26,972 nucleotides of DNA. It comes from Syntrophaceae bacterium UBA2188. Lineage in GTDB: Bacteria; Desulfobacterota; BSN033; UBA1163. The stretch covers positions 1 through 26,972 of the forward strand of contig DCVM01000164.1 in the NCBI GenBank assembly GCA_002327985.1, read 5' to 3'. The translations under genes were made by a program, and so were the position numbers. The notes under the pieces are model-generated. The model did no database searches, had not been told where the DNA came from, and saw only the letters and a program-made list of their open reading frames with translations. Of this stretch, positions 14,506 through 22,386 are shown one piece after another; positions within the stretch are counted from its first letter, which is position 1, and each line of letters opens with the position of its first letter.

Positions 14506-15561
14506 TTAATGGATGGCCTTCACAGATCCATTCATTTTCTCTTGGCGTCTTTGCCCCAAACGAAACAGATTCAGTTTCTCTTTAACCTCTTCGATGACAT
14601 GTTCATTCAGTTTGTTCTTTGCCAGGTTCGAAGCCAGCAGAATCGCATTCATCATGGCTTTTGCATTGGAAGAACCGTGGCAGATGACGCAGTTGCCATT
14701 CACCCCCAGGAGGGGTGCTCCTCCATATTCCGAGTAGTCCAACCTCTTCCCCAGACGTTTAATCGCTCGCCCCATCAGGAAATAGGCCACTTTAGCCCTG
14801 ATATTATCCCGGGCCTCCCATTTGAGAATGGCGTGGATTGTCTCCCATAATCCTTCGCTTATCTTTAAGGCCACATTTCCGACGAAGCCATCGCAGACAA
14901 TGACATCCACCTCTCCATTATTGAGGTCCCTTCCCTCTACATAACCGATATAATTCATATCTTCCTCTGATAAGATATCATGAACCTCCCGGGTCAGTTC
15001 ATTCCCTTTTCCCTCCTCCTCTCCATTGCTCAAAACGCCAATTCGAGGATTTTCCTTCCCCAGGATATATTTCGCATAGGCATCCCCCATGAGAGCAAAC
15101 TGGACGAGGTGAAAGGGTTTGCAATCTACATTGCCTCCTGAATCGATGAGGACGGTATGGCCTTTTGTGGTGGGATGAATCGTGGCGATAGCCGGTCGTT
15201 CTACACCTTCCAATTTTTTCAGGATATACATGGCCAAGGCCATGGCCGCCCCGGAATTCCCGGCAGAGACCACCCCGCTTACCTGCCCTTCCTTTGCCAA
15301 ATCGAAAGCCACTTTAATGGAGGTATCTTTCATTCTTCGGATCACCGTGGAAGGAGAGTCATGCATCGCCACGACGAGGGGGGCATGGTGGATAAAGAGG
15401 GGAAGTTTCGAGGTGGGATATTTGGTCAGTTCTTTACTGATCTGATCCTCATCGCCTACCAGGACCACCCTGATTCCTTGCTCTTTGGCAGCCAAGAAGG
15501 CACCCTCCACAACGTTTTGAGGGGCAAAATCCCCTCCCATGGCATCCACGGCAATCTTCAT
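14506..15561 (-). CDS. plsX: Phosphate acyltransferase PlsX
   Basis: PlsX makes acyl-phosphate from acyl-ACP for PlsY, the first committed step of phospholipid synthesis, as a peripheral membrane enzyme. The protein shows KIAVDAMGGDFAP at its start, GVVSAGNSGAAMA, DSGGNVDCKP and FVGNVALKISEG, then GGAPLLGVNGNCVICHGSS. Length is 351 residues from the ATG at 15561, which has GAGGGAG 8 nt upstream; a GTG three codons earlier is less well placed. It follows rpmF by 32 bp in the widespread yceD-rpmF-plsX order. Confidence 0.96.
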   Translation of the reverse strand: MKIAVDAMGGDFAPQNVVEGAFLAAKEQGIRVVLVGDEDQISKELTKYPTSKLPLFIHHAPLVVAMHDSPSTVIRRMKDTSIKVAFDLAKEGQVSGVVSAGNSGAAMALAMYILKKLEGVERPAIATIHPTTKGHTVLIDSGGNVDCKPFHLVQFALMGDAYAKYILGKENPRIGVLSNGEEEGKGNELTREVHDILSEEDMNYIGYVEGRDLNNGEVDVIVCDGFVGNVALKISEGLWETIHAILKWEARDNIRAKVAYFLMGRAIKRLGKRLDYSEYGGAPLLGVNGNCVICHGSSNAKAMMNAILLASNLAKNKLNEHVIEEVKEKLNLFRLGQRRQEKMNGSVKAIH

Positions 15562-15593
15562 TTCACACACTCCCTCAGCAACATCTCCCTCGG

Positions 15594-15779
15594 TTATTTC
15601 TCTTCCTCCACCTTGATGACCTCTTTTCCCTTATAGACTCCGCAATGAGGGCAAACATGGTGAGGAACGATGGGTTCGTGGCATTGGGGACAAAGAGAGA
15701 AATTAGGAACCCTCAATTTTTTATGGGCCCGACGTTGATCTCTTTTGGCTGATGAAGTTCTCCTCTTTGGGACTCCCAT
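15594..15779 (-). CDS. rpmF: 50S ribosomal protein L32
   Basis: A 61-residue L32 with the basic start MGVPKRRTSSAKRDQRRAHK and a zinc ribbon of C30, C33, C43 and C46 (CPQC..CPHC). This is the zinc-binding form of L32. The order yceD-rpmF-plsX is widely conserved. A 101-bp gap with no obvious terminator separates it from yceD. Confidence 0.97.
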   Translation of the reverse strand: MGVPKRRTSSAKRDQRRAHKKLRVPNFSLCPQCHEPIVPHHVCPHCGVYKGKEVIKVEEEK

Positions 15780-15880
15780 TCGAAAGCATCCTTTCTCATC
15801 CGAGACAAATCATTTCAGATGTTGAGTGAACGATTTAACCGAATGACCTTAATTCTTCCACATAACAGATTCATAAGGCA

Positions 15881-16417
15881 TTAATCAAGCTTTAATTTCT
15901 TGAGGTTAAAAAAACCTGATGGGAATTCCTCCTTCACACATTGACATGGAGAAAGATTTAGATCTTTTCCACAGATCGAGCAAAGTCCCTTACATCCCTC
16001 CTGACAAAGGGGCTGGTAAGGGATTTCTAAAAAAATCTGTTCGCAGGCGATCTCAGAGAGATGAATTTCTCCTCCCTCAAAGAAACTCGACTCCATCTCT
16101 TCACTCCCCAACTCGGTCTCTTCCTTAGAGGGAGCATCTTTTAAGGGGTGAAGGGTGAGGTCAAAGTGGGTGGAGAGAGGGAAGGAAAATTCTTTCAGGC
16201 ATCGGACGCACTGTAATTGAAGATGGGTTTGAACCTTCCCTGTGATTAAAACCAATTGACCTGCCTTCTGAATTTTCACCTCTGAATAAAGGGGGGTCTC
16301 GAAGTCGAAGTCGATTCCTGAAAGGCCTTCTAAGTAAGCTTGCAAGGAAGCCTTTTCCTCTGTCCACTTCAGGGTCAGCCCCTCTTCAGGAATTTCATCT
16401 AATTTTAATCTAAACAT
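15881..16417 (-). CDS. yceD: YceD (DUF177) family protein
   Basis: A 178-residue YceD-family protein, linked in bacteria and plants to 23S rRNA/large-subunit biogenesis. A central CVRCLKEFSFPL (about residues 75-86) and a C-terminal Cys cluster (CQEGCKGLCSICGKDLN, then CQC) resemble the family's metal-site pattern. It is the first gene of the long minus-strand run, with an ATG 35 bp from a good -10. The exact role is inferred from the family and from its link to rpmF. Confidence 0.9.
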   Translation of the reverse strand: MFRLKLDEIPEEGLTLKWTEEKASLQAYLEGLSGIDFDFETPLYSEVKIQKAGQLVLITGKVQTHLQLQCVRCLKEFSFPLSTHFDLTLHPLKDAPSKEETELGSEEMESSFFEGGEIHLSEIACEQIFLEIPYQPLCQEGCKGLCSICGKDLNLSPCQCVKEEFPSGFFNLKKLKLD

Positions 16418-16451
16418 TTTGTTTTAATTCCTATACATTAAATTAGAAAGA

Positions 16452-16479
16452 TTAATATATAAAATATTTTTTTTGTCAA
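16452..16479 (-). promoter_or_regulatory. Sigma-70-type promoter of the yceD-rpmF-plsX-fab-rib operon
   Basis: On the minus strand a perfect -35 TTGACA (16479-16474) is followed after 16 bp by TATTAA (16457-16452). The predicted start near 16445 leaves a leader of about 28 nt before the yceD ATG. It lies in an AT-rich 203-bp gap. Confidence 0.7.
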
Positions 16480-16510
16480 GAAAAATTGGGTAAAATCATA
16501 CACAAACGCA

Positions 16511-16539
16511 TTGATTTAAAAAAAAATCTTCAATATGTT
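16511..16539 (+). promoter_or_regulatory. Candidate promoter of the truncated carboxylase gene
   Basis: TTGATT (16511-16516), a 17-bp spacer and TATGTT (16534-16539) lie about 80 bp upstream of the fragment's start. If active, it would produce transcript running antisense into pyrE. Confidence 0.35.
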
Positions 16540-16620
16540 AACAGATTCACAAATAATGTCGCAAGGGATTTTAAATCTGACTGATTTGTCTTGTATATTA
16601 AAATATGAGGAGGGGTAGTG

Positions 16621-16764
16621 ATGGAAGGGATGGAGAGGGTAGCGAAGAAGCCGATTAAGATTACGGATACGACGTTTCGGGATGGGCATCAATCGTCATT
16701 AGCGACGCGGATGAGGACCGAGGATATGGAACCGATTGCCGAGGAGTTGGACCGTGTGGGGTAT
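16621..16764 (+). pseudogene. 5' fragment of pyruvate carboxylase subunit B / oxaloacetate decarboxylase alpha-type gene
   Basis: An excellent ribosome-binding site (AGGAGGGG, 6 nt) and ATG start a reading frame that clearly begins a biotin-dependent carboxyltransferase. KPIKITDTTFRDGHQSS (residues 10-26), with the DTTFRDGHQS metal/substrate motif of PycB, OadA and the transcarboxylase 5S subunit, is followed by LATRMRTEDMEPIAEELDRVGY. Likeness stops at about residue 48; the family normally continues with a SMEVWGGATFD-type segment. The frame then reads nonsense antisense to pyrE until 16893. About 90% or more of the gene is missing. Four of five Thr codons are ACG, unlike the neighbouring genes. 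Either a deletion/rearrangement scar or an assembly joint; the gene product cannot be functional. Confidence 0.85.
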
Positions 16765-16779
16765 ATTTTACTAAACCAA

Positions 16780-17466
16780 TCAGGAGGAACGGATGGAGTT
16801 GGCCTGACTTTCTTCCTTGATATATTTGATCAAGGTCTCAAAAATTTTGTCTTCGATCAGGCCCACCGTGTGAAGCCAAATCATGGCATCTGAAATTTTA
16901 AACAAAACATGAGGTTCAATCCGATTGGACCGAAGCCTCAGTTGCCCCCCTTGCTCTCGATCCAAAAGTACCACCAGTTCGTTCACCACACCCCCCTGAT
17001 CTCTGATCACTTCTGCTGTCTCAATGACACTTTCGCCCGTCGTGATGAGATCGTCGATAATGAGAACCCGATCGTTACGATCCAGAATGCCTTCGACTTT
17101 TTTTCTTACCCCATGTTCCTTCCTGGCCTGTCGATAATAAATAAGGGGAATCCCCAATTTCTGACTCACCACCGTTGCAAAGGGAACGCCCGCTGTTGGA
17201 ACCCCCAATATCTTATCGATCTTATCTCTTCCAATTTCATTGAGGATGATTCGGGTTAACGAATTGGCAATCCAGTCCATGGTAATCGGACTCGAAATCG
17301 TTTGTCTCAGGTCAATATAGTAGGGACTCTTCTTTCCCGAGGCTAAGATGTAGTCTCCAAATTTAATCGCATTGTTCTTGATCAGGAGAATTCCAACCTG
17401 CTTCATCAGAAAGAGCTTTTCCTCTTCCCAAACCTTTTTCTCAATTTCTTCAAGTCTCAGAATCAT
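16780..17466 (-). CDS. pyrE: Orotate phosphoribosyltransferase
   Basis: PyrE adds ribose phosphate from PRPP to orotate, giving OMP. The 228-residue protein has GDYILASGKKSPYYIDLR (about 37-54), GVPTAGVPFATVVSQ (88-102), a RKEHGVRKKVEG loop (115-126) and the PRPP-binding VLIIDDLITTGES at 134-146. The SGKKSPYYIDLR form recalls archaeal and UMP-synthase-type enzymes. The first 20 residues form a charged extension; an internal ATG at M21 is an alternative start. It ends only 15 bp from the breakpoint of the truncated carboxylase gene, so its extreme C-terminus (ANSIRSS) may be close to altered sequence. It is the last gene of argF-pyrC-pyrB-pyrE. Confidence 0.95.
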   Translation of the reverse strand: MILRLEEIEKKVWEEEKLFLMKQVGILLIKNNAIKFGDYILASGKKSPYYIDLRQTISSPITMDWIANSLTRIILNEIGRDKIDKILGVPTAGVPFATVVSQKLGIPLIYYRQARKEHGVRKKVEGILDRNDRVLIIDDLITTGESVIETAEVIRDQGGVVNELVVLLDREQGGQLRLRSNRIEPHVLFKISDAMIWLHTVGLIEDKIFETLIKYIKEESQANSIRSS

Positions 17467-17507
17467 GGTTTACCTTTATACAAAATTCTTTTTAAAGTCA
17501 AGAAAAA

Positions 17508-18440
17508 TCAAGGGATTTTTCCCAAGACCAATGCAAGCAAGGCCATTCGTACAAAAACCCCATTTCTCACCTGCCTGAAGTAAGCTGCTCCAGGATAGAT
17601 GTCCACTTCTGGGGTAATCTCATCGACCCTTGGAAGGGGGTGGAGAATGGACACCCTCTTTTTCAACTTACTGAGAAACTCTTTGTTAATGATATAACTC
17701 CCTTTCAGTTTTTCGTACTCGGAAAGGTCGGTGAATCTCTCCTTCTGAATTCGTGTCATGTAAAGAACATCGCTGGCAAGCGCTCCCTCCATCATATCCC
17801 TGGTTTCCACAATACCAATTCCTTTTTCTTTCAGATGGGAGGTGATCTCCTCGGGCATTCGGAGATTACTGGGAGAGACAAAATAGAGCCGCGTCTGGAA
17901 GAGAGATAAAATTTCGACCAATGCATGGACCGTCCGCCCGTTTTTTAAATCGCCGACCATGGAGACGACCAAATTCTTAAGAGGACCTAACTCTTTATAA
18001 ATCGTATAGATATCGAGAAGGGCCTGGGTGGGGTGTTGTCCTGTCCCATCTCCTGCATTGATGACAGGGATGGAAACGGCATCTGCAGCCTCTTTGGCTG
18101 ACCCAGTCCGTGGGTGGCGAATCACAATCACATCCGCATATTGGGAGACTGTCCTCACGGTATCCGTCAATGTCTCACCCTTAGCGACGGAGGAGCTTTC
18201 GACCGCCCCCAGGCTGATCACCCCTCCCCCTAAGCGCTGTATGGCTGTTTCGAAGGAGAGTCGGGTTCGGGTGCTGGGCTCAAAGAACAGAGTTGCTAAG
18301 ATCTTTCCCTTCAATAGAGTCAGAGCATCCTTTTTCTTAAGTTCCTTCTCAATATTGGATGCAGTTTTGATGATTGCTTCAATATCTTTTTTAGAGAATT
18401 GATTTCCATGTAAGATATCTTTCCCTTTTAGATGAGTCAT
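17508..18440 (-). CDS. pyrB: Aspartate carbamoyltransferase catalytic subunit
   Basis: PyrB joins carbamoyl phosphate and aspartate, the first committed pyrimidine step. The 310-residue protein has FFEPSTRTRLSFE at 52-64, K87 (SVAKGE), GDGTGQHPTQALLD around H136, HPLPR at 266-270 and the RQVRNGVFVRMALL end. MVGDLKNGRTVHAL at about 160-173 is the form seen in E. coli and archaeal catalytic chains that pair with a regulatory PyrI chain; no pyrI is present nearby. AGGAGG lies 8 nt before the ATG. The pyrC stop is 72 bp upstream and pyrE follows 41 bp downstream. Confidence 0.97.
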   Translation of the reverse strand: MTHLKGKDILHGNQFSKKDIEAIIKTASNIEKELKKKDALTLLKGKILATLFFEPSTRTRLSFETAIQRLGGGVISLGAVESSSVAKGETLTDTVRTVSQYADVIVIRHPRTGSAKEAADAVSIPVINAGDGTGQHPTQALLDIYTIYKELGPLKNLVVSMVGDLKNGRTVHALVEILSLFQTRLYFVSPSNLRMPEEITSHLKEKGIGIVETRDMMEGALASDVLYMTRIQKERFTDLSEYEKLKGSYIINKEFLSKLKKRVSILHPLPRVDEITPEVDIYPGAAYFRQVRNGVFVRMALLALVLGKIP

Positions 18441-18512
18441 TCTTTAAACCTCCTTGGGTCACAAAGACCATCAATCAAAGCCAGACATCCTTCAGATCTT
18501 TTCATGCTTTAC

Positions 18513-19847
18513 TCATTGATTTCCAGATACGATCACACCATCCCTCGCTATGATCCGTCCTCCAACGACGGTGAGGACCGCTTTTCCATAAAGCTCCCAC
18601 CCTTGAAAGGGACAATTTCTACTCTTGGAGTAAAAGTGATTCACCTCCACCATCCACTTCTTGTTTAAATCAATCAGAGTTAGGTCCGCTTTGATGCCTG
18701 GCCTCAGCTGGCCAATTCCCAGGACATCCAGTCCAAAAATTCTGGCTGGTATGTTGGTCATTTTGTCGATGGCTTGATAAAGCTTCAAAATATCAGGACG
18801 GACCAGGAAAGTTAAGACCAAACCCAGTGTTGTTTCTAACCCAATCACTCCAAAGGGGGCCTCCTCCCAAGGACGATTCTTCTCTTCCGGGGAATGCGGA
18901 GCATGATCACTGGAGATCATATCAATCGTCCCATTGGCCAAACCTTCCTTGACTGCCGCAACATCTTCTTCTGACCTCAAAGGTGGATTCACTTTTGCAT
19001 TGGGTCCAATCTCCTTTGCCATCCTCTCTGTCAACAAGAGGTGATGGGGAGTCGCCTCAGAGGTCACTTGGACTCCTCTTTTTTTCGCCTTTGCAATGAT
19101 ATCCACCGACTGGGCTAAGCTCACATGTGAAAGATGAAGGCGTGCCTCGGTTTCTTCTGCCAAATCTATATCACGTTTGATAAAACCAGCCTCAGAGGTA
19201 TAGGGTCCAGCCTTAGGTGAAGAATATGGCATCTCGACACAAAAGGACTGCTTTCCCCGTTTCATCCGCTTTCTAAGAACCCTTTCTCGATAGAGGGCTG
19301 ATTCCTCATCATGGGGGCTGACTAAAATTCTGTTTTGTTTCCCTTTGATCAGGGCTTTCCGCATTAACCGATGGCCAGGGACTGGATTACCATCGTCGGA
19401 AAAGGCCATGGCACCAGCTTCTCTCAATTTGATAAAATCTGTCAAACTGTTGCCCTTCAATCCCTTAGTAATGGCGGCCTTGGAATAGAAGTTAATAATA
19501 CTTTTCTTTTTCGCCATATCTAACAAATGGCAAATTCGCGCAGGAGTATCTATTGGAGGAATTGTATTGGGTTCTGCAATGACAGTTGTAAAGCCCCCGG
19601 CTGCGGCTGCCATGGAACCTGTATGAAGATCCTCTTTATACTCTTGGCCAGGATCCCTGAAATGGACATGGGCATCGACCAGACCTGGCACAAGTATTTT
19701 CCCATGGGCATCAATGATAGAAGCCTCAGGGGCATAAAGATCCTGGCCAATTTCTTCGATTCTCTCTCCGTTAATCAGAACATCCAAGGTCTCAAGGCCC
19801 TCGGGTTCCTTCTTTATTAAGCTTGCTTCTTTGATTAAGAGCTTCAT
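18513..19847 (-). CDS. pyrC: Dihydroorotase (class I)
   Basis: The zinc amidohydrolase that closes carbamoyl aspartate to dihydroorotate. The 444-residue protein shows the metal-binding HVHFRDPGQEYKED with H60 and H62, LHLSHVS, SEATPHHL and SSDHAPHSPEEK, and an amidohydrolase-type C-terminal beta region. Length and motifs fit active class I enzymes rather than the metal-free PyrC' paralogues, since all visible ligands are kept. The ATG at 19847 has AAGGAAAA upstream and lies 15 bp after argF. Confidence 0.96.
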   Translation of the reverse strand: MKLLIKEASLIKKEPEGLETLDVLINGERIEEIGQDLYAPEASIIDAHGKILVPGLVDAHVHFRDPGQEYKEDLHTGSMAAAAGGFTTVIAEPNTIPPIDTPARICHLLDMAKKKSIINFYSKAAITKGLKGNSLTDFIKLREAGAMAFSDDGNPVPGHRLMRKALIKGKQNRILVSPHDEESALYRERVLRKRMKRGKQSFCVEMPYSSPKAGPYTSEAGFIKRDIDLAEETEARLHLSHVSLAQSVDIIAKAKKRGVQVTSEATPHHLLLTERMAKEIGPNAKVNPPLRSEEDVAAVKEGLANGTIDMISSDHAPHSPEEKNRPWEEAPFGVIGLETTLGLVLTFLVRPDILKLYQAIDKMTNIPARIFGLDVLGIGQLRPGIKADLTLIDLNKKWMVEVNHFYSKSRNCPFQGWELYGKAVLTVVGGRIIARDGVIVSGNQ

Positions 19848-19862
19848 GTTTTTAAGTTTTCC

Positions 19863-20795
19863 TTATATGATCATCGCCATAAGCGCTTTCTGTGTATGGA
19901 GTCTGTTCTCTGCCTGATCGAAGATGACGCTTTGTTTCGAGTCAGCCACTTCATCGGTCACCTCTTCTCCTCGATGGGCTGGCAAACAATGCATGAAGAG
20001 ATAATCCTTCTTGGCCTCCCTGATTAACCTTTCATTAACCTGGTAGGGTTTAAAAACCTTCACCCTTTTCTCGTGCTCCTTCTCTTGACCCATGCTGGCC
20101 CATACATCGGTGTAAATGATATCCGCTTGTTTCACTGCTTCCTGTGGATCGTTTGTCACCTTTACCTTCGCGCCGCTTTTTTTCCCTTCCTCCTTTGCTT
20201 TTGAGACGACGCCCGGATCGGGGGCATAATCGTCTGGACATGCCAGAGTAATATCCATACCCACTTTCGAACAGCCGTAGAGCAGAGAGTGGGCCACATT
20301 GTTGCCATCCCCCACATAGGCAAGTTTCAATCCTGAAAGTCGGCCTTTCTTTTCATAGATAGTAAAAAGATCAGCAAGACCTTGACACGGATGGGTGAAG
20401 TCTGAAAGGCCGTTGATTACTGGGACTCTCGAATATCTAATCAGGTCGAGGATGGTTTGATGGGAAAAGACTCTTGCCATGATTCCATTCACATACCTGG
20501 AAAGTGTCTGAGCTGTATCCGCGATGGTCTCCCCGCGGCCCAACTGCAGATCCATGGCACTCAAATAAAGCGCATAACCTCCGAGTTGCCACATTCCCAC
20601 CTCAAATGAGACCCTCGTCCGTGTGGAAGGCTTCTCAAAGATCATTGCCAGTGTCTTCCCCTTCAGTAAAGGATGCTTCTTCCTCTGGAACAGTTGAAGT
20701 TTCAATCGCTTAGAGGTTTTTAAAATCTGTTCGATTTCCTCTGTGGTTAAATGTAAAAGACTATCTAACGATCTCCCTTTTAAATGGACAGTCAT
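19863..20795 (-). CDS. argF: Ornithine carbamoyltransferase
   Basis: ArgF makes citrulline from ornithine and carbamoyl phosphate in arginine synthesis. The 310-residue protein has EKPSTRTRVSFE with S57-R61, DFTHPCQGLADL (H135-Q138), the ornithine-binding DVWASMGQE at about 230-238 and the diagnostic HCLPAHRGEEV (269-279), which separates it from aspartate transcarbamoylase. GGAGG lies upstream of the ATG, and a TAGACA/TAATAT promoter is 65 bp further up. It is the first gene of a run otherwise made of pyr genes, so two users of carbamoyl phosphate appear to be expressed together. Confidence 0.97.
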   Translation of the reverse strand: MTVHLKGRSLDSLLHLTTEEIEQILKTSKRLKLQLFQRKKHPLLKGKTLAMIFEKPSTRTRVSFEVGMWQLGGYALYLSAMDLQLGRGETIADTAQTLSRYVNGIMARVFSHQTILDLIRYSRVPVINGLSDFTHPCQGLADLFTIYEKKGRLSGLKLAYVGDGNNVAHSLLYGCSKVGMDITLACPDDYAPDPGVVSKAKEEGKKSGAKVKVTNDPQEAVKQADIIYTDVWASMGQEKEHEKRVKVFKPYQVNERLIREAKKDYLFMHCLPAHRGEEVTDEVADSKQSVIFDQAENRLHTQKALMAMII

Positions 20796-20859
20796 TTAAA
20801 TCCTCCTCTCCCTCCCTTAATTTATTTCTTCCCTCTAAACTTAGGTTAATTCATGATCC

Positions 20860-20888
20860 ATATTACCTTAATGCTTTTGTTCTGTCTA
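20860..20888 (-). promoter_or_regulatory. Promoter of the argF-pyrC-pyrB-pyrE operon
   Basis: On the minus strand TAGACA (20888-20883), a 17-bp spacer and TAATAT (20865-20860) lie 65 bp upstream of the argF ATG, giving a leader of about 58 nt. The complementary strand of the -35 region contains TATAAT (20887-20892), which could serve the divergent small membrane-protein gene. I see no PyrR- or attenuator-like structure in the leader. Confidence 0.5.
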
Positions 20889-20942
20889 TAATGAATCCAA
20901 TTTGGTGGAAAAAAGGGATGATCCTCTGGTTCTTTCAATAAA

Positions 20943-20954
20943 GAATGATCATTC
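20943..20954. promoter_or_regulatory. Palindrome GAATGATCATTC, possible ARG-box-like operator
   Basis: A perfect 12-bp palindrome lies 55 bp upstream of the argF -35. With its flanks it reads AGAAT-GATC-ATTCA, one mismatch from the TGAAT/ATTCA halves of an ArgR box, although the four central bases are not the usual A/T. TGAAYCCAATTT occurs at 20892-20903 and again at 20959-20970. The site lies in the divergent gap 20796-21042. Confidence 0.35.
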
Positions 20955-21042
20955 AGATTGAACCCAATTTTTGAAATGGGTCTTGACTTCGAATCCATCC
21001 TTTGATAATTTTTTCATTTAGGATTACTCTAAAAAGGGGGTG

Positions 21043-21267
21043 ATGAGGGTGTCGAATGTGCTGGGAATTATTATTGGAGTGGTGGTCATTATCATTGGTC
21101 TCATCCTTTTGGTCAATTGGTGGAGCATGTTCATCAAAGGGTTGATGGCAGTCGTCCCCATCCTCTTGATTTTGATAGGTGTCGGGGTTCTCATTTTTTT
21201 CATCAGTGAGATCAAATCAAAATTGGAGATAAGCAAGGAGGAAAAAGGAACTCCCGAACAGAAATAG
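21043..21267 (+). CDS. Small two-helix membrane protein
   Basis: About 74 residues with two predicted membrane helices: VLGIIIGVVVIIIGLILLV near the N-terminus and GLMAVVPILLILIGVGVLIF in the middle, joined by a short NWWSMFIK loop. A charged Lys/Glu tail (EIKSKLEISKEEKG) follows, probably cytosolic. The run AAAAAGGGGG lies just upstream; starts at GTG 21040, ATG 21043 or GTG 21049 are all possible, and the last has the best spacing. Codon pattern and a clean hydrophobic design support a real gene. It diverges from argF and converges on the CDF gene. I do not recognise a specific family or function. Confidence 0.7.
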   Translation: MRVSNVLGIIIGVVVIIIGLILLVNWWSMFIKGLMAVVPILLILIGVGVLIFFISEIKSKLEISKEEKGTPEQK

Positions 21268-21296
21268 ATCATTGAGGTTGGGTCCGGCAACGAATT

Positions 21297-22193
21297 TTAA
21301 TCTTTATCTCCTTTCTCCTCAAAAGGTTCCATATGGACGACTACATCCGTGACCCCGCTGAAATCTCTTTTGATCTTATTCTCGATGGCATAAGAGAGGT
21401 GGTGGGCTCGGTGGATATGCATCTCAGGATCAACGAGGACGTGGAGATCGATGTGGACATCGTCCATGCGGCCTCTGCTCCGGATTCGATGGCATTCTTT
21501 AACTCCTCTCATTGAACGCACCACCTTTTCTATCTCTTCGATCGGGAGTGCGACGCCATCGCTGAGTACCCGAGAACTTTCTCTCAAAATATTCACGGCA
21601 GCATATCCGATGAAGCCCGCAATCACTAAAGAGGCTATCGGGTCAAGCAGGGGATACCCTAATTGAATTCCGATAAGAGTGATGATCACCGAGGAGGATG
21701 TCAAGATATCTGCTCGGGTATGCATCGCATCGGAGATAAGGATATCGCTTTGTAAGATTCTTCCCATTCTATTTTCATAAATCATCACTGAAATATTGAT
21801 GGCTAAAGTGATCCCCATCACCAAAAAACTGCCCACACAAACCTGAGGGATGACAGGATGAATGAAACGGAGGATTCCCTCTCTGACCACATTAAAACAG
21901 ACTAGAAAAAGAAGGAGAGAGATACCAATCGAAGTAAGGGTTTCAAATTTCTTGTGGCCATAGGGGTGAGTCTTATCGATGGGTCGAGAAGCGATCCAGA
22001 TCCCAACGAGGCCAACGATGTTGGAAGATCCATCCGAAAAAGAATGAAACCCATCCGCAGTCATACTTGCAGAACGGGTCACCCAGCCATAAAAGAGTTT
22101 GGAAACAGCCACCCCCCAGTTGAGGAATAGGACATAAATCAAGACCCATCGGATCTTACGATATCGGTCCCCCCGGCTCAATTTTTTTTCCAA
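21297..22193 (-). CDS. Cation diffusion facilitator (CDF) metal exporter
   Basis: A 298-residue inner-membrane transporter of the CDF family, which exports Zn2+, Fe2+ or similar ions in exchange for protons. It has six predicted helices. Metal-site motifs are H50xxxD54 in helix 2 (ADGFHSFSD) and H158xxxD162 in helix 5 (SDAMHTRAD), followed by a cytosolic ferredoxin-like domain (about 205-290, His-rich in its second half). Both sites are of the HxxxD type often tied to zinc; E. coli YiiP/FieF instead has Asp at the first position. The start is TTG at 22193 with GGAAG upstream. Metal specificity is inferred. Confidence 0.92.
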   Translation of the reverse strand: MEKKLSRGDRYRKIRWVLIYVLFLNWGVAVSKLFYGWVTRSASMTADGFHSFSDGSSNIVGLVGIWIASRPIDKTHPYGHKKFETLTSIGISLLLFLVCFNVVREGILRFIHPVIPQVCVGSFLVMGITLAINISVMIYENRMGRILQSDILISDAMHTRADILTSSSVIITLIGIQLGYPLLDPIASLVIAGFIGYAAVNILRESSRVLSDGVALPIEEIEKVVRSMRGVKECHRIRSRGRMDDVHIDLHVLVDPEMHIHRAHHLSYAIENKIKRDFSGVTDVVVHMEPFEEKGDKD

Positions 22194-22298
22194 CTTTCTT
22201 CCGTCATTCTATGAACCACCCGAATCATACAACCCCTTGAAATGGAAAGGCGAATAGTGCTAAGGATAACTCGTGGAGCCTTAGATTCTGAACCCATA

Positions 22299-22313
22299 CT
22301 GAATCAAGTTCAG
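22299..22313. repeat. Short palindrome CTGAA-TCAAG-TTCAG
   Basis: The 193-bp gap between the CDF gene and the next small ORF contains CTGAA (22299-22303) and TTCAG (22309-22313). A second CTGAAC at 22288 is also inverse to GTTCAG at 22308-22313. Together they resemble the TGCTGAA..TTCAGCA type of dispersed palindrome found in many proteobacterial genomes. The rest of the gap shows nothing I can name. Confidence 0.4.
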
Positions 22314-22386
22314 CACAAGGTTTTAGGATGGTAGTAAATAATTGTTCAATTCGTGATGATTCAAATGATTCGTTGATCTTAAAACC

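Noticed and set aside
16618..16893. A 91-codon plus-strand ORF taken as one gene
   Set aside because: Only the first 48 codons resemble a protein family; the rest is antisense to pyrE, so it is reported as a gene fragment instead.
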